Origin: JAFAGX01 sp035622175
GTDB taxonomy: Bacteria; Acidobacteriota; Terriglobia; Terriglobales; Acidobacteriaceae
Assembly: GCA_035622175.1 (NCBI GenBank)
Contig: DASPVV010000107.1
Coordinates: 1-25,662, forward strand
DNA length: 25,662 nt
Reading direction: 5' to 3'
The translations under genes and the position numbers were made by a program. Shown here piece after piece: positions 9,039 through 17,052 of the stretch. The notes beneath the pieces were generated by a model that was given only the letters and a program-made list of their open reading frames with translations, did no database searches and was not told where the DNA came from. How positions within the stretch are numbered: the stretch's first letter is position 1; each line of letters opens with the position of its first letter.

Positions 9039-10075
9039 GATGTCTTGACCGGCCGCTCTTGAACGAACCTGGCGAGCGCTTTGACATTTTCCACCGGGGT
9101 TTCCGGCAGGATACCGTGACCCAGGTTGAAGATGTGCCCGGGCCTCCCGGCGGCGCGGCGCAAAACGCCTTCGGCTTGGGTTCGTAGTTGTTTCCAGTCG
9201 GCAAAAAGCAGAACCGGGTCCAGATTGCCTTGCACCGCTCCTTGGAAATTTAGACTTCGCCAACCCTGGTCGAGGGGAATGCGCCAGTCGAGGCCGATCA
9301 CCTCTGCACCCGTTTCCTTCATGGATGGCAGGAGAGTAGCGCTATCGGTGGCAAAGTAAATAACCGGTGCACCGGTTTGTTGGAGCGTACGCACCAGTTC
9401 GGTGGTCCGCGGCAGCACATATCGCCGATAATCCTCCACACTCAAGCAGCCCGCCCAGCTGTCGAAGACTTGAATGGCATCCGCGCCAGCCCTGACTTGG
9501 TCGGTTGCGAATGCCGAGGTGACTCGCACCAGCTTCTCCAGCAGTTGGTCCCAGGTGCGGGGAGATCGGTACATCATCGTCTTGGTATGAACATAATTTC
9601 TCGAGCCGCCGCCCTCGATCATATAGCTGGCCAAGGTGAAGGGTGCCCCGCAAAAGCCGATCACCGGCAGGCGGGCGGCGAAATGTCTCGATACCAGGCG
9701 CACAGCTTCCGCCACGTATCCCAATTCGCCAGCGCCGTCGGCATGCAAACCCTCGACCGCTCTCGGGCTGCGCACGGGGGTCGTGACCACGGGTCCTTCC
9801 CCGGCGGCGAAGTGGAAGGGCAAGCCCATAACCTCCAGAGGAAGCAGCAGGTCGGCAAAGATAATAGCGGCATCCACGCCTAGGATCTCGGCAGCCGTAA
9901 TGGTTACCTCGGCGGCGATGGCAGGCTGCTTACAGATTTCAAGCAGGGAGTATTGTTTGCGTACCGCGCGGTATTCTGGCATGTAGCGCCCCGCCTGCCG
10001 CATGAACCACACCGGCGTGTGTTCGGCGGCTTGGGCCTTGCAGGCCTTCACAAACAGGGATTCCGGCGCAGACAT
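9035..10075 (-). CDS. hemE: Uroporphyrinogen decarboxylase
   Basis: Converts uroporphyrinogen III to coproporphyrinogen III by four decarboxylations; 346 residues. The ATG at 10075 is preceded by GAAGGATTC and opens at the homologous MSAPESLFVKACK; 56 further open codons upstream are not homologous. Signature 1 is PVWFMRQAGRYMPEYR (21-36) with the substrate-binding arginines; signature 2 is IGFCGAPFTLASYMIEGGG. A DSWAG motif and the C-terminal HIFNLGHGILPETP are also intact. First gene of the haem operon, overlapping hemH by 4 bases. The coproporphyrinogen oxidase step is not encoded in this window. Confidence 0.97.
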   Translation of the reverse strand: MSAPESLFVKACKAQAAEHTPVWFMRQAGRYMPEYRAVRKQYSLLEICKQPAIAAEVTITAAEILGVDAAIIFADLLLPLEVMGLPFHFAAGEGPVVTTPVRSPRAVEGLHADGAGELGYVAEAVRLVSRHFAARLPVIGFCGAPFTLASYMIEGGGSRNYVHTKTMMYRSPRTWDQLLEKLVRVTSAFATDQVRAGADAIQVFDSWAGCLSVEDYRRYVLPRTTELVRTLQQTGAPVIYFATDSATLLPSMKETGAEVIGLDWRIPLDQGWRSLNFQGAVQGNLDPVLLFADWKQLRTQAEGVLRRAAGRPGHIFNLGHGILPETPVENVKALARFVQERPVKTS

Positions 10076-10294
10076 GAATCCTTCACTGTAGCATCTTCGG
10101 TCTCTTCCCGGTACGTCAGAGCAGCGTCGCCCACCCCTCTTCCACCCCGGGTTGGAGCCCGACGGCTGGGCAGCCAGTTCCCAAGCCATGGCCTTCCACC
10201 CCGGGCGGAGGGGCGATAGGAGGCACACCCGATGTGTCCCCACGGGATGTCTTCCGGCGTCTCATGCGAGTATAGAATCTAGGGAGGAGGACTT
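10076..10294. promoter_or_regulatory. Divergent hemE/YtxH intergenic region
   Basis: 219 bases between divergent starts, so it should hold promoters for the haem operon and the YtxH gene. A TATAGAAT element at 10271-10278 is a possible -10 sequence, although it would leave an extremely short leader. A 13-base direct repeat CTTCCACCCCGGG occurs at 10139-10151 and 10193-10205, 54 bases apart; its role is unknown. Confidence 0.35.
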
Positions 10295-10657
10295 ATGCGG
10301 TCGCGAAAGGAAAGGATTCTATTCGATATCTTGCTCGGCACGGGCCTGTCTTTGCTCGACGGGTTGCGGGACCGTGTGACGGAAAGCGCCAGCACTTTCT
10401 CCGAACGTGCCGGGGAGACGGCACAAGACATCTACGCGCGCGCTCGAGGTCGCGCGCGCCAAGCGGCTGACGTGATTCGTGGCGAGGATCATCGCGGTGT
10501 AAACACGGCTCTGGCTGTTTTGGTAGGGCTGGGCATTGGAGTAGGAGTAGGATTACTGCTGGCCCCGACCAGCGGGGAGATCACTCGCAGCAGCATCGCC
10601 AAAAAAGTTCGAAATCGCTTCTCCGAGAAAGAAGCCACGGGGACCTACGGCAGCTAG
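10295..10657 (+). CDS. YtxH domain-containing small envelope protein
   Basis: Small protein of 120 residues resembling the YtxH family (general-stress or envelope-associated proteins of unknown mechanism). A strong GGAGGAGG lies just before the ATG. N-terminal about 65 residues are charged and probably form an amphipathic coil (RDRV..SASTFSERAGETAQDIYARARGR region); a glycine-rich hydrophobic segment at about 71-90 ends in LLLAPTSG, the usual YtxH pattern of one membrane helix followed by L-L-A-P-x-S-G; the C-terminus is basic. It is followed 69 bases later by a DUF5818 secreted protein on the same strand, possibly the same transcript. Confidence 0.8.
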   Translation: MRSRKERILFDILLGTGLSLLDGLRDRVTESASTFSERAGETAQDIYARARGRARQAADVIRGEDHRGVNTALAVLVGLGIGVGVGLLLAPTSGEITRSSIAKKVRNRFSEKEATGTYGS

Positions 10658-10726
10658 GAGCGGGCAGGATGGGGGCTTGCTGATTGCGTTGCTTGGCAGC
10701 GCACGCGAAGTGTCCAAGGAGGAGGG

Positions 10727-11110
10727 ATGAGGCCTGGAAAATTGCTAGCACCCATCATGCTTGGGGGACTATGGCTTACAGCCATCACGCCAACGTCGTC
10801 CGCACTTCTGCCGGGGCCTTCTGCCCAGGCTCCCGGCAGCAGTGAGCCGAGCCCGAGTTCAAACTCAGAACCGCAGACGAATGAAAAACCCGCGGCTGGA
10901 GCCGCACAAGTTAAGCCGAGGCCGTTCATGGGAACGGTATTGCGCCGAAACGGCGTTTACGTGCTGCGCGCCGGCGATTTGGAATACAAGCTCGATGACC
11001 CCGACAAGGCGAGAAGGTATCTGGGCAAGAGCGTGAAGATCCTGGGCACGCTCGACAAACCAACCAATACCATTCATATGAAGACCATTGAGCCCTCACC
11101 CCTGACCTAG
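10727..11110 (+). CDS. Secreted DUF5818-like protein
   Basis: Predicted exported protein of 127 residues; function unknown. AGGAGGAGGG sits directly before the ATG, though very close to it. Residues 1-about 26 form a signal peptide, followed by a low-complexity Pro/Ser/Gln linker (27-65). The compact domain at 67-123 follows the DUF5818 pattern common in Acidobacteriota: FxGTV..NGVYVL...YKLDD...AR.YLGKSVKILGTLD..TNTIH, which looks like a small beta-barrel of OB type. Assignment is by remembered pattern. It converges with the TPR gene downstream, 72 bases away. Confidence 0.75.
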   Translation: MRPGKLLAPIMLGGLWLTAITPTSSALLPGPSAQAPGSSEPSPSSNSEPQTNEKPAAGAAQVKPRPFMGTVLRRNGVYVLRAGDLEYKLDDPDKARRYLGKSVKILGTLDKPTNTIHMKTIEPSPLT

Positions 11111-11182
11111 TCACCAGGCCGCAGCCCAGATTTTCCCCAAGCACGGCAACCGCGGTTCCCGGTTGGTGCCGGTTCGACTGGA

Positions 11183-12796
11183 TTATTGTTTCTGAGCCAG
11201 AACCTGCTTGGCATGACGGAGTTCCGGCCGGTCGGAGTTTCCTGGGGCGCATACTTTGAGCAGGGCGGCGTAATAAGAATCCGCTTCTTCCCCCTTGCCC
11301 GCCGACTCGGCGCTCTGGGCCGCCCCGTAGAGGCCATCAAAGCGGTTCGGGTTGAACTTCAAGTCAGCCTGGTACTCGGGCAAGGCTTCCTGCGGACGAT
11401 TCAGCTCGAGCAGCATGTCGGCCAACATTTCCCGGGCGGGAAGCGCCAAGGGCCGGTCCCCCGCCGCCTCTTGGGTTTCGGCGATCTTGCGCAAAGTGGT
11501 CAGCGCCTCATCATTCCTACCTTCGGCATGCGCCAGCCAGGCCGTCGCCTGTTGTCGATCCTGTTCGACAAAGTCGGCAGACTCTGTTTTCTTCTGCCGC
11601 AGGAGGCTGCGGTGAATGGCTTCGATCGCAGCCAGATCCTGGCGTGCTTCGTCGAGGTGTCCGGTCCGGGCATGAGCAATGGCGCGAGCCCAGTACGTGC
11701 TCACGCCGTCCTCAGGGTCGGCCTCGGCCACGGCCTCGAGGGTGGCCGCGCTCGTCCAGTGGTGCAGTTCTAGCTCATAGCGGGCAGGAAGTCTGACCAG
11801 AGCCCGAAGGCGGGGATCAAAGCCCAGACCGTAGGTGTCCTTCTTCGCCGACGCCGCTTTAACTTCGTCGATCAAATGCCAGGCGTCCGCCTCCCGGCCG
11901 CTCTGGAGATAGGCGTACTCGAGAGAATCCATAGCGGAAAATTCCTGGCCATCGCTCCCCATGTGCTCGGCCGCTGCCGTGTGCGTGGCCTCAATCGCGG
12001 CCAGATTGGAAGCAATATCGTCTTGCCACTGCCCAAGCCAGGAGAAAATGCAGGATGGCATGTGTAAGGCATGGGGTGATCCAGGGGCGATTTTGGGGTA
12101 TCTCTCGGCCGCCGGCAGTCCGAGCTTTGCCATCTGCGGCGTGTCGTAGCTGTGAATCAGATAGTGAGCCACTCCCGGATTCTGCGGGGCCTGGACAAAC
12201 AGCGGTTCCAGAACCGCGGCCGCCTTTTTTTGATGGCTGAAGCTGGGGTCGCGATACTCGGCAGAGGCTAGCAGGGACAAGGCATAGAAGGCACCAGCCT
12301 CTTGGTCCTCAGGATGATGTCGATAGGCGACTTCCATCGCCTTGGCGTAGGCACCGGCGCGAGCGCGATACGTGCGTTTCTTTTTCCCCTCGTAGAAGGC
12401 GGCGATGGCGGTAATATAGCCCCACTCGCGATCGTCGCGCGAGTGCAGCGCTCTCGCCCGCCTGACTTCGGCTCGTCCTCGCTTGAGAGTGGCTTGATCG
12501 GGGCGGTTCCAGAGCGGGTGCCAATAGCTCATCGCTACTCCCCAGTGGGCCATGGCGCAGTGGGGATCTTCGGTCGCGACCTGCTGGAACTGTTTGCGTG
12601 CTTCCCCGTACCAGAAAGAATCGAGCAAAGCCACACCCCGCTCGAAGCTTTTCTGGACGGATTCGGTACAAGAGATTGGGAAATGCACAGTTCCGAGTTC
12701 TAAGGCCAGGTCCTGCTGCCCATCCGCTTGGTCGCTCGCCAGTGCCATACCTGAGCAGACCAGGCAGAATACGAGCCGGGCCAGGATTCTCTTCAT
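11183..12796 (-). CDS. Secreted tetratricopeptide-repeat protein
   Basis: Exported TPR protein of 537 residues, role unknown. ATG at 12796 (KRILARLVFCLVCSGMALAS signal peptide) is preferred; an in-frame GTG four codons upstream is the alternative, and neither has a good Shine-Dalgarno sequence. After the signal peptide the protein is helical repeats: FERGVALLDSFWYGEARKQFQQVATEDPHCAMAHWG (about 55-90) is a canonical TPR, with others near the C-terminus (EALPEYQADLKFNPNRFDGLYGAAQSAESAGKGEEA). The central part contains VAHYLIHSYD and ALHMPSCIFSWLGQW, a histidine-containing pattern seen in many acidobacterial and proteobacterial TPR proteins. Probably a scaffold or binding protein outside the cytoplasmic membrane. 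Confidence 0.85.
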   Translation of the reverse strand: MKRILARLVFCLVCSGMALASDQADGQQDLALELGTVHFPISCTESVQKSFERGVALLDSFWYGEARKQFQQVATEDPHCAMAHWGVAMSYWHPLWNRPDQATLKRGRAEVRRARALHSRDDREWGYITAIAAFYEGKKKRTYRARAGAYAKAMEVAYRHHPEDQEAGAFYALSLLASAEYRDPSFSHQKKAAAVLEPLFVQAPQNPGVAHYLIHSYDTPQMAKLGLPAAERYPKIAPGSPHALHMPSCIFSWLGQWQDDIASNLAAIEATHTAAAEHMGSDGQEFSAMDSLEYAYLQSGREADAWHLIDEVKAASAKKDTYGLGFDPRLRALVRLPARYELELHHWTSAATLEAVAEADPEDGVSTYWARAIAHARTGHLDEARQDLAAIEAIHRSLLRQKKTESADFVEQDRQQATAWLAHAEGRNDEALTTLRKIAETQEAAGDRPLALPAREMLADMLLELNRPQEALPEYQADLKFNPNRFDGLYGAAQSAESAGKGEEADSYYAALLKVCAPGNSDRPELRHAKQVLAQKQ

Positions 12797-12922
12797 GAAG
12801 GGACCCACTGTGCTGGGAGTCTAGTTCGGAATGCTCGAGATGGTCAACCTGCTGTCTCGGCGAGCTTTGTCCTGGTTTGCTCCCGTAGGGTTGACGATCT
12901 ACGACGGCGATGATGCCGACTG

Positions 12923-13192
12923 CTACTGCAACCGAAAGCGCTCGTTCATAAGCCGCTGGAGGCGGGGCTTGTAGAGAATATCGTAGGCGAATTCCTTGTC
13001 CGGAAACATGGCTAAGGCTGCGCGTTTCGCGCCAGCCACTAACTCCGAGGCTTCTTCGACTGTCAGATTAGGATCCTGGCTAATCACCGACATGACCATG
13101 CTGATCATGACCTGCAAGCGGCGGATTTGCCGGGCCTCGTGCTCTGTCTCACTCAGGTTCCCCGACTGCCCAGCCCGTTCCGCACTACTCAT
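12923..13192 (-). CDS. Small conserved-looking hypothetical protein
   Basis: 89-residue protein, not assigned to a known family. The frame remains open to 13744, but upstream of 13192 it runs antisense to the DUF2007 gene and has a random look, so the ATG at 13192 (GTGGGGA about 7 bases upstream) is chosen. The product begins polar (SSAERAGQSGN), then has a helix EHEARQIRRLQVMISMVMSVISQD, a segment LTVEEASELVAGAKRAALAMFPDKE and a basic C-terminal helix YKPRLQRLMNERF. No membrane segment or signal peptide. Cytosolic all-helical small protein is the most that can be said. Confidence 0.65.
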   Translation of the reverse strand: MSSAERAGQSGNLSETEHEARQIRRLQVMISMVMSVISQDPNLTVEEASELVAGAKRAALAMFPDKEFAYDILYKPRLQRLMNERFRLQ

Positions 13193-13432
13193 TCGGTCCC
13201 CACTTCCCCGCGGCAGCCCACCTGCCCCAGGCTTGGAATGTGTCCCCTGGATTGGGCGTCGCGCCCGATCCTGATGGTATTGTGGCGTCAATCCCCGGGG
13301 AACGCAATGGCTCGAGGGTGTGGGACTTCGGTTACCGCAGGCGGCTGAAGAAGTCGAATGCTTGGAATCAGTTCCCGGCGGAGTTGCATGGAGAGTAGAA
13401 TTTACTTCAAAGCTCGCCAGGATGGAGGGGCC

Positions 13433-13732
13433 ATGGCACAAGTCGAGCAGCATCCGAATCCAAACGAAAAACTCGTCCGGGTGTTTGATTGCGAACAAGA
13501 ATCCGAAGCGATGATCGTAAGCGGGCTCCTGGAGTCGGCAGGAATCGACTGCGACGTTACGGCACTCGATGCTCCGCAAGACATTCTGCCCGGGGTCGGT
13601 GGCACGATCATCTTGGTGCGGCAAGAAGACGCCGAGCGGGCGCGGTGCCTGATTGCGGAATATCGACAGAATCCGGAAGAGGCTGAGACGGCGGAGATCG
13701 CCGCCATCGATGAACCGCAGGAGAAGGGATAA
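13433..13732 (+). CDS. DUF2007-like putative signal-transducing protein
   Basis: 99-residue cytosolic protein matching the DUF2007 pattern: KLVRVFDCEQESEAMIVSGLLESAGI (about 12-37), then an Asp/Val-rich strand, a loop, and IILVRQEDAERARCLIAEY (about 60-80). The fold expected is a small ACT-like or ferredoxin-like alpha/beta unit; Pfam calls it a putative signal transducing protein, but no function is established. ATG at 13433 has GGAGGGG immediately upstream; ATGs at 13388 and 13358 are in frame but lack such a site. The C-terminus is acidic. It converges on rlmD with 37 bases between. Confidence 0.75.
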   Translation: MAQVEQHPNPNEKLVRVFDCEQESEAMIVSGLLESAGIDCDVTALDAPQDILPGVGGTIILVRQEDAERARCLIAEYRQNPEEAETAEIAAIDEPQEKG

Positions 13733-13769
13733 CCGGCAAGCCAAGGCGACGCCCCCTCATGGCGGGCCG

Positions 13770-15086
13770 CTAAGCCATTCCTACCTGAAAGACGCTTTCG
13801 ATGTGATAGGTCTGGGGAAACAGATCCACCAGATGCGCTTGCTGAATGGCGTATCCGGCTTGAAGCAGGCTTTGGAGGTCGCGGGAAAGAGTGGCGGGAT
13901 CGCAGGATACGTAGATGATCCGGCGGGCTCCTACTTCCTGCAGGCTTCCGATTACCGCTTCACTCAATCCACTCCGAGGGGGATCGACCACCACCAGATC
14001 AGGTCGCAGTTTGCCCACCCGGCGTAAGAACTGTTCTGCGCTGCTATGAACCGTGCGCACGTTCGGCGCTGCATTCGACCGCAGGTCGGCGTAGGACGCC
14101 GAGGACGATTCAACCGCAAATACTTGGGCAAAACTGCGGGAGAGCCGGGCGGAGAATAACCCAACTCCGGCGTACAAGTCCAAAGCCAAAGTTCCCGAAC
14201 AGCCGTTGGTCACAATCCGGATGAGTTCCTCGGTTAGGTAGCGATTCCCCTGGAAAAAGGCTCCCGCGCTGACCTTGTAAGAAAACTGCTGCGTGTGGTA
14301 GCTGAGTTCTGCCGATCCGAAGGTGCCAGTCTGATGTTGCCGGCCGGGCCGGGTGCGGAGTGCAGATCGGAACCAGGCGACCCCGACAACTTCGGGTAGC
14401 GCGCTCTGGACCGCTTCACCAACCGTGGTGGCGGACGCCGGGGTTAGGGCGGAGTTGCCATAGAGCTCGAGGAGGAGCCGGTCATCCTCGGCATTGGCGA
14501 AGATTTCCACTTCTTCGAGCGCACGCGGCAGATTCCCTGCGCGACCCATTCGCCACAAAGCCGCGATCGCCCGGTTGATCAGGGGTGAGCTGATGGGGCA
14601 TTGCTCAATGGGGAGAAGATCCGTCGAGTGAAAACGATAATAGCCGAGCGCGAACTCCGGTTCCCCCTTCATTCTCAAACGGGCACGGTTGCGATAATTC
14701 CAGGCGGGCGAGGCGTGGGCGACGATATCGATGGCCGGTTCTATTTTGGCCGTGCGGCGCAGGGTTTCTTTCAGAATAGCGGCCTTGATTTCGAGTTGGT
14801 GCTCATAGCTCGAATGCTGGTAGTGGCATCCGCCGCATGCTCCGAAGTAGGGGCACCGGGGTTCGACCCGATGCGGGGAAGCTTGGCGAACGTGATCGGC
14901 GCGGGCACGGGCAAATCCCGGTTTTTCCTCAAGCAGAGAACCTTCAATGCGCTCTCCCTCGAGGACGAAGGGTATGAACACAGCTTTGCCCTGCCCATGC
15001 TCATCGGCCGGCAGTCGCGCTAAGCCGTCACCGCCATAAACAAGTTTTTCGACGCTAAAAAGCAAGCAATGATTCTCTTCAGCCAC
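13770..15086 (-). CDS. rlmD: 23S rRNA (uracil-5-)-methyltransferase, RlmD/RumA type
   Basis: SAM-dependent tRNA/rRNA m5U methyltransferase of the TrmA/RlmD family, 438 residues from a GTG start. N-terminal TRAM domain (about 1-65), then a four-cysteine Fe-S site (C78, C84, C87 and C163), a central RNA-binding domain and a C-terminal Rossmann fold with LDLYAGVGLFS (302-312), DPPRSGL (368-374), and the nucleophile in YVSCDPATLSRD (C395). The general base corresponds to E430. All catalytic elements are present. Exact target (U1939 or U747 of 23S rRNA) is not decidable by eye; the Fe-S cluster favours RlmD/RlmC. No clear Shine-Dalgarno sequence. Last gene of the run headed by valS, 90 bases after the uncharacterised 242-residue gene. 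Confidence 0.88.
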   Translation of the reverse strand: MAEENHCLLFSVEKLVYGGDGLARLPADEHGQGKAVFIPFVLEGERIEGSLLEEKPGFARARADHVRQASPHRVEPRCPYFGACGGCHYQHSSYEHQLEIKAAILKETLRRTAKIEPAIDIVAHASPAWNYRNRARLRMKGEPEFALGYYRFHSTDLLPIEQCPISSPLINRAIAALWRMGRAGNLPRALEEVEIFANAEDDRLLLELYGNSALTPASATTVGEAVQSALPEVVGVAWFRSALRTRPGRQHQTGTFGSAELSYHTQQFSYKVSAGAFFQGNRYLTEELIRIVTNGCSGTLALDLYAGVGLFSARLSRSFAQVFAVESSSASYADLRSNAAPNVRTVHSSAEQFLRRVGKLRPDLVVVDPPRSGLSEAVIGSLQEVGARRIIYVSCDPATLSRDLQSLLQAGYAIQQAHLVDLFPQTYHIESVFQVGMA

Positions 15087-15176
15087 CAGCGGCGTGGTGC
15101 CGGGAGCAGTGCCTCCCTGGCCTGGCGGCGGGCAGCAACCGCTCGGGTGCGCGGCCGGGGTGGGCTCTTCTAAGTC

Positions 15177-15905
15177 TCACAGATAGAACAAGCTGAGTTT
15201 CGGCAACCCGAACTTGTCGAGAAGGCGCTTGTGGACATATTGCTTGTGAAGCTGTTCGATCTGCACTGCCGGCATCTTTCGGCAGTAGGGGGCCAGGGCA
15301 TGGTCGGCCGCGGCACGTTCGGCCACAATCTCCTCATCGGGAATCGTCGCCAGCAAGACCGCGAACAGCTTCTCCTCCGCCACGGTCAGGCGTCGTTCCA
15401 GGTCTTCGAGGGGCGGAAGAGTTTTCGTTCGCTCCAATTGTCCTGCCATCTCGCCGAGCATTGCCGCCGTTTCTCGCGCGAGCCTCCGCGCAGAGAGGTG
15501 TTCGGCTTCTGGCAGCTGGGCGCTTTCGAGCGCCTCCGCGTTTCGCCGCAGAAACCCGACAATCTCAGAAACCGGGAAAGCGGATTCGGCCCGGCTGTCT
15601 CGCCCCGGTTTGCCGGCCCCCACCGCGGCTTCTTTCATCGCTTCGGCCGCGGCCAGCACCTCTTGCGTGCAAAATGCCAATCCGTTGATCTTTCGCGTCT
15701 TCGATCGCCGCTCGGCATAGCGATCAAAGGCGACGTCAATGCCCCGCAGTACCGCTTCGAGGGGCACGCCTGCCTCCTTCCACACATCCATCAGTGCCCA
15801 ATCGACAGTGGAAAGCAAGAGGGTTGTGCCGCGACGTTGCCGAAAGTGATCCTCGATTTCGGTGAAGTAGCTAAAGTACGTCGTATCGCGGGTAGCCTTG
15901 TCCAT
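15177..15905 (-). CDS. Uncharacterised 242-residue protein in cofactor operon
   Basis: No family recognised with certainty. The ATG at 15905 is chosen because the sequence becomes protein-like there (TTYFSYFTEIEDHFRQRRG); 74 more codons are open upstream but have a non-coding look. Residues about 8-90 form a helical module: YFSYFTEIEDHF, STVDWALMDVWKEAGVPLEAVLRGIDVAFDRY, then a basic RRSKTRKINGLAFC patch. The middle (95-150) is Ala/Glu-rich, the C-terminal half is strongly helical and may be coiled coil (LERRLTVAEEKLFAVLLATIPDEEI), ending in a basic then hydrophobic tail KFGLPKLSLFYL. No signal peptide. Seen between coaX and rlmD, it could be a nucleic-acid-associated or scaffold protein, but that is a guess. 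Confidence 0.75.
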   Translation of the reverse strand: MDKATRDTTYFSYFTEIEDHFRQRRGTTLLLSTVDWALMDVWKEAGVPLEAVLRGIDVAFDRYAERRSKTRKINGLAFCTQEVLAAAEAMKEAAVGAGKPGRDSRAESAFPVSEIVGFLRRNAEALESAQLPEAEHLSARRLARETAAMLGEMAGQLERTKTLPPLEDLERRLTVAEEKLFAVLLATIPDEEIVAERAAADHALAPYCRKMPAVQIEQLHKQYVHKRLLDKFGLPKLSLFYL

Positions 15906-16155
15906 GTTGCTCAATCTTAACGGACGATGCCCGACCAATCGAGGAGGTTGCCCCCCCCAAAAACCGGTCGAAGTGCGAGACGCTCCAAGCCGGTGAGGAC
16001 GCCCCGTACGGGCCAAGCCCGCAAGTAAGGCGGGAGGAAGGATTCTCGGGTAGCCTAGATCAAACAAGAGTACGTCACGAGGCAAAAAGGGAAGGCCGCA
16101 CGCGCAGGCCGATCCCATCGAGCCCACCCTACCGCTCCTTGGCCGGCATCGGTCT
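15906..16155. other. coaX-to-unknown gene spacer
   Basis: 250 bases with no gene that I can support. It contains the probable coaX terminator described separately, and presumably a promoter for the uncharacterised 242-residue gene; no clear promoter pair is visible. Confidence 0.4.
16083..16110 (-). terminator. Possible terminator downstream of coaX
   Basis: On the minus strand, about 46 bases after the coaX stop, GGCC-T-GC-GCGT-GC-GGCC folds into a short GC-rich hairpin and is followed by TTCCCTTTTTG. The T-rich tail supports an intrinsic terminator, although the stem is short and bulged. Confidence 0.4.
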
Positions 16156-16998
16156 CTAGCTCGCGCGGCCCGATTTGGCGACCGTGCTGCGCTCCCAGAT
16201 GATGCACAGTCCCTCCAAAGTCAGGAAATCATCGATGTGTTCGATATATTTTGATTCCTTCCCAATCAGCGACGCCAGGCCTCCGGTGGCAACGACCTTG
16301 GTGGCTTTTCCCATTTCTCCGAGCAGCGACGCGAGAATCCCATCTACCAGTCCAAGGTAGCCGTAATACAGGCCGGATTGCAGGCTGCCGACCGTGTTCG
16401 TGCCGATGATCTTGGTGGGCTTGCGAATATCCACGCGGGGCAGCCTTGCGGTGCGTTCAAACAGGGCGTCGGCCGAGATCCCGATGCCCGGACAAATGAC
16501 CCCGCCTTGGTATTCTCCCTTGGCGGTCACACAGTCGAACGTGGTTGCCGTGCCAAAGTCTACGCAAATCACCGGGCCGCCGTATTTTTCAAAAGCCGCC
16601 ACGGCATTGACAATGCGGTCGGCGCCGACCTCGGCCGGATTCTCATAAAGCACCGGCATTCCCGTCTTCACCCCGGGTCCAACGAAAAGCGGTTGGGTAT
16701 GGAAATAACGTTCGCAGACTTGTCGCAGGGTGGAATCGAGCGGGGGCACGACGGAGGAGATCACGATGCCACGAATTCCCTGGACGGCAAGGTTGTCCAT
16801 GGCGAAAAGATTGCGGAACAACACCCCATATTCGTCGACCGTTTGCGTCGAGACGGTCGCCACCCGCCAGTTGGCGACCAGTTCGTAACCTCCCGCGGGC
16901 TGCGGCGGGCGGCTGGCAGCGGCTGGTTTAGCTTGGGCGGCTTCGACGAAGACCCCGAGAACGGTGTTGGTGTTGCCGACATCGAGGACTAACAGCAT
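16156..16998 (-). CDS. coaX: Type III pantothenate kinase
   Basis: Phosphorylates pantothenate, first step of coenzyme A synthesis; ASKHA-fold enzyme needing a monovalent cation in characterised members. 280 residues. Seen: phosphate-1 motif LDVGNTNTVLGVF (5-17) with catalytic D6, SSVVPP (81-86), GADRIVNAV (125-133), VDFGTATTFD (146-155), GGVICPGIG (165-173) and TGGLA (238-242). An Ala/Pro-rich insert of roughly 15 residues (20-36) sits after the first strand, longer than in most family members I know. It follows birA after 54 bases, the frequent birA-coaX pairing seen in bacteria using the type III enzyme. No good Shine-Dalgarno sequence precedes the ATG. Confidence 0.95.
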   Translation of the reverse strand: MLLVLDVGNTNTVLGVFVEAAQAKPAAASRPPQPAGGYELVANWRVATVSTQTVDEYGVLFRNLFAMDNLAVQGIRGIVISSVVPPLDSTLRQVCERYFHTQPLFVGPGVKTGMPVLYENPAEVGADRIVNAVAAFEKYGGPVICVDFGTATTFDCVTAKGEYQGGVICPGIGISADALFERTARLPRVDIRKPTKIIGTNTVGSLQSGLYYGYLGLVDGILASLLGEMGKATKVVATGGLASLIGKESKYIEHIDDFLTLEGLCIIWERSTVAKSGRAS

Positions 16999-17052
16999 AG
17001 GAGAGGAATCCGAGAGCCCTTTCTCACGCCTGGATCAGCCTGCCAGACGATT

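Noticed and set aside
9039..9263. 75-codon N-terminal extension of ferrochelatase
   Set aside because: It would overlap hemE by 229 bases; the ferrochelatase fold begins at the GTG that forms a 4-base overlap with the hemE stop.
13193..13744. N-terminal extension of the 89-residue gene to 273 residues
   Set aside because: The extension runs antisense to the well-supported DUF2007 gene, has a random composition and lacks a start signal at its beginning.
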